Below, one piece after another: positions 56,640 to 64,000 of a DNA stretch of 64,000 nucleotides. The position numbers and the translations under genes were made by a program. Where the stretch lies: contig CM055110.1 of assembly GCA_029204225.1 (NCBI GenBank), positions 988,675 to 1,052,674 of the forward strand. Direction: 5' to 3'. This DNA comes from Diphasiastrum complanatum. Taxonomy: Eukaryota; Streptophyta; Lycopodiopsida; Lycopodiales; Lycopodiaceae. How positions within the stretch are numbered: position 1 is the first letter of the stretch; each line of letters starts with the position of its first letter. The notes under the pieces are model-generated. The model made no database searches. It saw only the letters and a program-made list of their open reading frames with translations, and had not been told where the DNA came from.

Positions 56640-57727
56640 CAAAACTTGAGAGACTTCGAATGTTGGACTGATATTTCCAGTAGAGAACACTGAGTGGTAT
56701 TCCCCAATAGTACCTCACACCAAGAAGAACTCCACATGCATTCACGTGTGTGTGAATTATAAGAGGTTTAGTTAATAGACTAAGAAGGACTACTACCCAT
56801 TAATGTCGTTCATAAACCAAGTCCTAGAATGGCGGGAAGAGACCAGTACTCTTTCATGGACTCTTTCGTAGGCTATAATTAGATAGCCATAGCAGAAGAG
56901 GATAAATTGAAGACCACCTTCATAACCACATTCGGGATTTTCACTTACCACGTTATGCCCTTTGGGTTGACTAACGCCTTTGGGACCTATCAGAGGTCTA
57001 TGAACAAACACTTCGAGGATATCTTAGACGAAAACCTCAAAATTTTTATAGATGACCTCTGTTGGGCAACCATTGTCACAAAACACCTCACCATGCTAGA
57101 GAAGTGTTTTCAAGAGTGTGCAGTAACATGTATAGCCTTGAACACTAACAAGTGCCTATTTAGAATTCCTTATGGGGTATTGTTAGGACATGTCATTAGC
57201 AAGTATGGCATGGCAACTAGCCCAAAAAAAATTAGCTATACTCCTAGCCATGATGGCACCAACTATGGTGTCCCAACTTCAGACCTTCTTAGGCTCGAGC
57301 GGTTATTACAAAAGATATGTCATGGCCTATGCCACACGTACTTACCAGATGACTGGCTTACTGAAAACCAATGTGGAGTGGACCTGGGACGAGGCCTGTG
57401 AGAAGACCTTTCAGGAATTGAAAGTGGCTTTGGCTAACACTCCAATATTGAAATCACCTATGTATGACAAGGAGTTCTTCATTTTCACTAGCACCACGCA
57501 CACCTGCATAAACTGTTGTTTGGCCCATATTTGGTCAAAAAATATCACTTTATTATTTTTATAGGGAGAAAACTTAACAAAGCCGAACTTAATTTCAGTA
57601 AGGCTGAGAAAATTTGTTTGGGGATAGCTTACGCTGCCACCAAACTAAGGCGTTACCTATTGCATCGGAAAGTGACTTTCTTTACCAAGAGTATTGCAAT
57701 CACCTTGAAATACATGACAGGAATGTG
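56640..57727 (+). pseudogene. Ty3/Gypsy reverse transcriptase and RNase H fragment
   Basis: RT blocks in several frames: YYPL, TTFGIFTYHVMPFGLTNA, FIDDL (for YVDDI), LGHVIS; then the connection GSSGYYKRYV and WTWDEACEKTFQELK; then RNase H SRKLNKAELNFS-like (GRKLNKAELNFSKAEKICLGI). Frameshifts separate them. It is cut inside RNase H by the E4 insertion at 57728. Confidence 0.8.
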
Positions 57728-58408
57728 TGTTAAAAATTCACAATTCTAGCTTGACTAGTTTTGGTCATATGACTTGTAAATAGTTAGATGGTCATGATGT
57801 GGCTTGTCACACGTGCCAAATAGCATAGGATTCCATTCATAAGGATGTTCTCAAGTAGACCTAAGTGTTAGAACCTTTGGAATGAGTCCAAATTATGCTT
57901 AGATACAAGGGAGAAAAAATAGGAGCTATTTTTGGTAATTTTTGCATTGTTGAGGGATCTCCAAGATTCCAACCCTAACTTGGTAGGGATGAAAGATCCA
58001 CCAAAATTAGAAATAGAAATAGGTTTAGGGCTACTCATACCTGCCCAAAACCGTGATGGATCATGTATATATAGGTGATGATATCTCACCAAAATCAATC
58101 AAGCAATTTCATGTTTTTTCTCTCATAATGGTGCAATTGCTCTCTATGTTCATAATTGTTTGAGTACTTGTGATTACTAATGATTATAGGATGAATGTAT
58201 GTCTGGTGTACAGTACTCAGACTGTGGGAGGCCGTACTTTCACACGTGTGAATCCTTCTTCAAGGATTTGGGCCATTTAGTGAGGTTCAAACATAGATTT
58301 TTGATGGATTTTGATGGTTCAACTTGTGCTAATCTTATGAAATCATAATCTATTGTTTCCCTCATCATTTCAAGTGTTTTAGGATCCTTATTTGCTGTAA
58401 TTTTTACA
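57728..58408 (+). repeat. E4 5' LTR
   Basis: 681 bp with the family termini, TATATATA and the TCACACGTGTGA palindrome near 58240. Confidence 0.92.
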
Positions 58409-58420
58409 TGGTATCAGAGC
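58409..58420 (+). other. Primer binding site of E4
   Basis: Perfect tggtatcagagc. Confidence 0.9.
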
Positions 58421-59219
58421 CTAAAGGCTGAAATGAGCTAAATCCTTGGTTTTCATTCAATTTGATCACAATTTTTTATCTAAATCTTGTGTAGATTGGA
58501 TCTTAGCATCTAGTATTGATTCTAGAACTCAAAGTGAGTCAAATACCTTGGAGATTGGTGTTGTGTGACTTCATTTGCAGGTTTTTAGGTGTCTAAAACC
58601 AGAGGCAAAGTTGAATTCAATTCACATTACCAAGATAGCAAGTTTTGCTTGCTCCAAGCATTGATTTCTAAGCAAGTTTTGGAGGTGATTTCATAGAGGA
58701 GGCTTTCTAGCATTCAAGGAGAGGGAAGCTCAGAGTTTTGGGGACTCTTCAAGGCTGTTCTAAGGTGTAGTAGACACCTCCTAAAGTGATTTAGTTTCAG
58801 TCCAACCATTGCTTGACTTATGCACCAAATTAGATCAATTTTTCATCAATTTTGATCATTTTTTGCTTGTGATTGGATAGTAGATTGTGTTGCATCCTCA
58901 TTAAGTTCCATTTAGATCTTTTACAAGTGATTTTGGAAGTATATTAGGTTGCTGAAATTCACTCTTGATCAGATCATTTGGAAGCTTTAATGTTCTTTAT
59001 AGAAAGAGGGGCAATTCTACTAGTATTGTCTACTTCAATCAAGCAAGTGCATTGTTTCTAGTATTCTATGATTTGATTTTGTTAGAGATCATTCTTAGAT
59101 CTTTATAGGAAGTCTATTACTGATCTTTTCAGGTCCCTAAGAAGTGGTATAAGGTAGACCTTCATTCAAATCAATAGAAGTAACCTTCATTTGTGTCAAG
59201 TCCTTGATTAGGAGACTAG

Positions 59220-60667
59220 ATGGCATCTATAAATGCATATCTTATGGATACTAATGAAAGGCTCAACAAAACTAACTATTCCATATGGAAAGTTAGAATG
59301 GAATCTATCATGATCATGCAATATCTGATGGAAATTGTAAATGGTAAGGAGGGTGAACCTATTCATCCTCAAGAAAAAGCCAAATACATCAAGAGGTGCA
59401 ATGTTGCACTACATTGCATAAAAATGAATGTTGCAAATGAACTCTTAAGAGAGGTAGGAGATTGCACTTCAGCTCAAGATGCTTGGGATACTTTGCAAAA
59501 GGTCTATGAATCCAAGAACCAAACTAGAATGTTAGCTTTGAAGAATCAAATCTAGAGAAGCTATCAAAAGAAAGGAGAGAGTGCACATACTTTTGTCCTG
59601 AGAGTAAAGAAATTGAACAAAGAGCTAGCCTTTATAGGTGACCCTATCAAGGATGAAGAGCTTGTTCAACTCATATTGAATGGACTAAGCTTTGAATTTG
59701 ACAATTTGGTTCAGGGATATGCAATTATGGGTAAGCTACCCATACTTGAAGAACTCAAGGCACACTCATGGCCGAGGAATCAAGAAGGAGCCAAATGCAA
59801 GAGAGGATGGATAGGCTTTCCATCCAAGGTGGAGATGACCAAGCTCTCTTCACCAAAGGCAAAGGCAAGTCCAAAGGCAAAGGATCAACATTCAAGAAGT
59901 CTACAAAGCTTGAGGATCAAGAAGGACCCCCAAAGGCATCTCCATCAACCACCAAAGTCAAGAAGGACAAATCAAAGGTGAAGTGCTACTATTGTAGCAA
60001 GATGGGGCATTATGCCTCGGAATGCTTCAAGAGGAAGCAAGATCAAAGCCAAGCCAACATGAGCAAAGAGGAGGAGGAGGAGAGTTCACATGAGGACTCT
60101 CTCATGATGTCCATATTTTCTTCAACAAGCTTCAAAGGAGAAGATCCTTGGTGGATTGACTCGGGTGCTAGTTCACACATGACTAGTAAAAGGGAGTTTT
60201 TCTCTTCTCTCTTATCTTATGATGGACCTATAAAGTCTATCTATACAGCAAATGATGAAGCTTTTAAGATTGAAGGAGTTGGTAGCATTCCCCTTTGCTT
60301 AGGATCTTCCAAAAAGATCAACATAGAAGGTGTTTTGTACATTCCTACAATAACAAAGAATCTACTAAGTGTTGGCCAAATGGTAGACAATGGTTTCAAT
60401 GTTGACTTTGCTTCAAATGAATGTTTCATCAAGAAGAAGGGTAAGATAGTGGCTAAGGGCACTAGACTTGGCAAACTTTATAAGCTGGATGCATTTGTGG
60501 ATACTAATGTTGTCATGTTGGCCGAGAAGAGTAAAATATCTACCTTTACTTTATGGTACAAAAGACTTGGAGGTTATTTTCAACTCGGGTTCCATGGAGG
60601 CTATGATCAAAGAGGAGTATGCTTTAGGCCTACCAAGGTCTATTGGGAAGGAAGACAAGGTTTGTGA
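59220..60667 (+). pseudogene. E4 gag and protease
   Basis: Gag starts MASINAYLMD. A single substitution makes a TAG stop at 59553-59555 (ctatag to ctagag context), and one lost C near 59755 shifts the frame. The frame at 59768-60667 then carries the CCHC knuckle, DSGASSH and protease to WYKRLGG, where a small indel near 60570 ends similarity in that frame. Confidence 0.88.
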
Positions 60668-61667
60668 AGCTTGTGCCTTATCCAAGGCACATAAGAAGGT
60701 GTTTCCTAACTCCATCACAAAGTCATCTTATCCTCTTGAACTCATACACTCGGATGTGCACATTGCTAGCACCAAATCTAATGGAGGTTCATCCATGTTT
60801 TTAACCTTCATTGATGACTACTCAAGATATTGTTGGGTGTTCTTACTTTCCTTCAAGTCTCAAGTATTTGATACTTTTGTAAAGTTCAAGTTGTTTGTGG
60901 AAAAGCATCATAATCATAGCATCAAGATTCTTAGAAGTGACAATGGTGGAGAATTCATCTCCAATGAGTTCAAGGCCTTTTGTGAGGAGGAAGGAATCAA
61001 GAAAGAGACTTCTTGTCCTTACACTCCTCAACAAAATGGAGTTGCTGAAAGAAGGAATAGAACATTATGTGAATGTTCTAAGGCTTTAAGATTAGATGCT
61101 TGTTTGCCCAAATCCTTTTGGGGTGAGTCTCTTGTATGTTCAAACTACTTGATGAATAGGGTGTCTTGCAAAGCAATTGAAGGCAAAACTCCTTATGAGA
61201 TGTTGTATGCAAAGAAACCCAATCTTAATCACTTGAAAGTTTTTGGGTGTATATGTTATGTGCATGTGCCATTGGAAACAAGAACCAAGGAGGATCCATC
61301 TTCCACAAGAGGGATCATGCTTGGATATGCAAGCTCAAGCAAGGGCTACAAAGTCTATCTCCCATCCTTGAACAAATTTGTTGTTTCAAGGGATGTCATC
61401 TTTGATGAACATCATATGCATATGCTTGAAGAAGGCTCAAGTGCTCCAAAATCAAGAAGAAGATGGCCGAGGAGCAAGATCTTGGTTTTGAGGAGGAGCT
61501 CATGGAGGAGCAAGCACCAAACCCACCTATCACACCAAGGAGATCTTCAAGGGCAAAAGTGGAGCGGCTCACATATCAAGGCAAAGGACAGCAAGTTGAG
61601 GGTATCTCATCCACTTCTTATGCTTTATCTAGTTTTGAAGAACCGTCTAATGTTGAAGATGCATTGA
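60571..61667 (+). pseudogene. E4 integrase
   Basis: From SGSMEAMIKEEY on it carries CEACALSKAH, HSDVH, RSDNGGE and TPQQNGVAERRN, so the D,D-35-E core is intact. One missing base near 61450 shifts the linker to another frame. Confidence 0.88.
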
Positions 61668-63103
61668 ACTCCAAAGAATGGTATAAAGCTATGTTGGATG
61701 AGTATGATGCCTTGATTGAGAATGAAACTTGGTTGCTTGTTGAGAGACCTCAAAGGAATGTAATAGGATGCAAGTGGGTCTTCAAGCTTAAGTTGAATGC
61801 AAATGGGAGTGTTAAAAAACATAAAGCAAGAATAGTTGCAAAAGGTTATGCTCAAGAGAGAGGGATAGACTATGAGGAAACTTTTGCACCCGTGGCCAAG
61901 ATGGTCACAATAAGACGAATCATTGCACTTGCATCACATTTTGGATGGATTCTATGTCAAATGGATGTCTCTAATGCTTTCTTGAATGGTTTTTTGGAAG
62001 AGGATATCTATATGGAGCAGCCACAAGGGTTCATCAAGCATGGAATGGAGAACAAAGTATGCCATCTCCAAAGAAGCATCTATGGCTTGAAGCAAGCCTC
62101 GAGATCTTGGAATTCAAGACTACATTGCTATCTTATTTCACTTTCTTTTGTTCAAAGTGAATATGATCCCACTCTTTACATTAAGTTTGATGATTTTGGT
62201 ATTGTACTTTTACTCATTTATGTAGATGACATCATCATTAGTGGAAATAGTGTTGATGGTATTGAAAAAATCAAGATAGATCTATCCTTAGAGTTCAAGA
62301 TGGTAGATCTAGGGTGTCTTCACTTCATCTTAGGCATAGAAGTACTTAGAGGGTCTGATTTTATCTTTATAAGTCAAGTAAACTATGCTCAAAGTCTTTT
62401 GAAGATGTTTAAGATGGAAGTATGCAAAAGTGTTGACACACCAATGGAGCAAGATGTAAAAGTGCCAAATGAAGATGATGAAAGATCCTTCATGGACATC
62501 ACTTTGTTTAGGCAACTTATAGGTTCCTTAATGTGGATCACTATAACTAGACCAGATCTTAGCTTTAGTGTATGTATGTTGAGCCAATCCATGCAAAAGC
62601 CATTGAATATCCATTGGAAAAAGGCTAAGAGGATTCTAAGATACATCTCGGGTACATTGGATTTTCTGATTCTATATAGAGGAGATGTGATTAACCTTCA
62701 TGCATTTAGTGATTCAGATTTTGCAGGGGACAAGAGGGATAGGAAATCAACAAGTGCCTATTCAACTTTCATAGGAGAAGGTGTGGTTTCATGGCTTTCA
62801 AAAAAGCAAGAAACTATATCTCTATCTTCAACCGAGGCCGAGTACAAAGCTTTGACAACCACTACAAAGGAGGTACTTTGGATCAAGAGATTATTGGTGG
62901 AACTATAGATCATGGATTCAGAGGAGGCACCAATCATCTACAATGACAATATATCAGCCCAACACCTTGCATCTAACCCAATCTTCCATGCAAGATCTAA
63001 GCACATTGAGATATGCCATCACTTTGTGAGAGAAATGGTGCAAGCCAAGGAGATTGCTTTGGAGCATGTTCCAAGCAATGAATGTGTAGCTGATTTAAGA
63101 TAA
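61463..63103 (+). pseudogene. E4 reverse transcriptase and RNase H
   Basis: The frame at 61463-62908 holds GCKWVFKLKL, QMDVSNAFLNG, SIYGLKQ, YVDDIII, SDSDFAGD and STEAEY. A TAG at 62906-62908 truncates it, and the following 62912-63103 frame carries the end of RNase H (YNDN, SKHIEICHHFVRE) before the break at 63094. Confidence 0.88.
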
Positions 63104-64000
63104 AATCTTACTGTAGTTAAAGAGAAGCCGAAGTCACATGTACAGTATGTAGCACCTTTTCATGTTCACATTTTTAGGTATCGGAGTGAACGATCTAGAG
63201 GCATCACGAATATTGGGAACACTCAAAGAATCAAAAGTAGCCCTAGTGACCTTGTATATATGTTGAATGGAAGGGTGCGAAAAACGTAAATCAAAATTCA
63301 TAAAATCAAGAAAAATACAAAAAGATTATTGTTGTGATATGGAACTCACCCAAGAACTTGGGACGTATACATTGAAGGTAGACGGAGCCTGTAGACATTG
63401 TAGAACAACTAATCAGACAGATCTTGATTCTACTAACAAAGTGCGCAATTTACTTGACAAAGGATGAGAAAGAAATGAACGCGAACTCAAAACATTTCTA
63501 TTCGTGATCAACTCGAAAAAATTTGCGAAGGATTCGCGAAATTTGTCTTGCAGTTGCAACAGATGCAAAAGATCAGGTCACACAGAAGAAAAGTGTTGGC
63601 TAAATCCAAAGATTGAATGCATTCATTGTCATAAACGGGGCCATGCAGCAATAGACTGTTATCAAAATCCCACAAACAAAAAGGAGCAGAATAGAAGCGA
63701 ATCTTCAGATTCAAACTATGTCGAAGACAAAGCAGAATGCTCCAGAGCAGCAAGAGACAAGGCAACAAGGAATTCAGCAGCTTATGGTAGTATTGATCTA
63801 TGGTGTTCATCTAATTCAATTCGAGAAGTAGTACTTGATTCGAGAGCAACCTCACATTTTGTTTTCTCGAAACAAATTTTGTCTAAGTACAAGAAGACAA
63901 ACTATTCGAGATTCATTATACTTGGAGATGGATCTAAACACATGGCTGATGGAACTAGTGTATTATGACTAAGAACTTGCTTAGTGTTAGTCAAATGATT
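63095..64000 (+). pseudogene. Copia gag/protease fragment of another lineage
   Basis: Two consecutive CCHC knuckles, CNRCKRSGHTEEKC and CIHCHKRGHAAIDC, in the frame 63504-63968. A protease-like LDSRATSHFV follows with Arg for the Gly of DSGA, then GDGSKHMADG. After a stop at 63966-63968, TKNLLSVSQM, normally ~40 residues further on, follows at once, so an internal deletion is present. A tggtatcagag-like element (ggtatcggagtg) at about 63176 may be a decayed PBS. It runs out of the window. Confidence 0.7.

Larger units (their letters stand above)
57728..63094 (+). mobile_element. Copia element E4, 3'-truncated
   Basis: 5' LTR 57728-58408 (681 bp), PBS 58409-58420, full leader, gag-pol to the end of RNase H, then an abrupt break after gtagctgat at 63094 with no purine tract or 3' LTR. 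The sequence after the break is unrelated. Confidence 0.9.

Overview
The window is nuclear DNA of a land plant with a large, retrotransposon-rich genome. The evidence is one spliced gene (GT-AG introns) for a nuclear matrix constituent protein (NMCP/CRWN), a family known from land plants, embedded in layers of Ty1/Copia and Ty3/Gypsy LTR retrotransposons. Nothing bacterial is present (no operons or Shine-Dalgarno sites). The exact plant lineage cannot be read from the sequence. The LTR family names used here (A, B, C, D, E, F) are local labels.

Layout. 1-10469: a broken Copia element (family C) whose gag is split by a complete non-autonomous element (family A, 1229-6511, perfect 5-bp target duplication). 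9876-11037: the C 3' LTR lies back to back with an inverted LTR copy. 11038-14540: wreckage of other elements: a Copia RT/RNase H piece, a minus-strand Gypsy integrase with chromodomain, and a Copia integrase piece. 15663-16731: a solo family B LTR between two arms of an inverted repeat. 17443-26039 (minus): the eight-exon NMCP/CRWN gene, 1180 residues when spliced as proposed here. 26614-28454: small tandem duplications in otherwise featureless DNA.

28455-36377 (minus): family E Copia element with an uninterrupted 1322-aa gag-pol ORF and an internal duplication of leader plus partial gag. 36378-38696: GC-richer Gypsy-like remnants. 38697-44348: a second, frameshifted E element facing away from the first. 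44349-45112: a third E fragment. 45113-47970: Gypsy pieces, a minus-strand primer binding site and two tandem units with long CT microsatellites. 47971-50545: an unrecognised, decayed, intron-containing gene-like region. 50683-56596: a chimeric element with an A-type 5' LTR and a B-type 3' LTR. 56640-57727: Gypsy RT/RNase H, cut by a fourth E element (57728-63094, 3'-truncated). 63095-64000: the start of yet another Copia gag/protease.

How the parts relate. E1 keeps all protease, integrase, RT and RNase H catalytic residues and could be an active source. The other E copies are decayed. Family A and the chimeric A/B element carry an unrecognised ORF with a second Cys4 motif, and in A this ORF replaces protease through RNase H. 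A would therefore need enzymes from another element. A CACACGTGTG palindrome recurs in LTRs and leaders of otherwise unrelated families and is the strongest shared regulatory signal. The family A/AB ORF is the best candidate for something undescribed.
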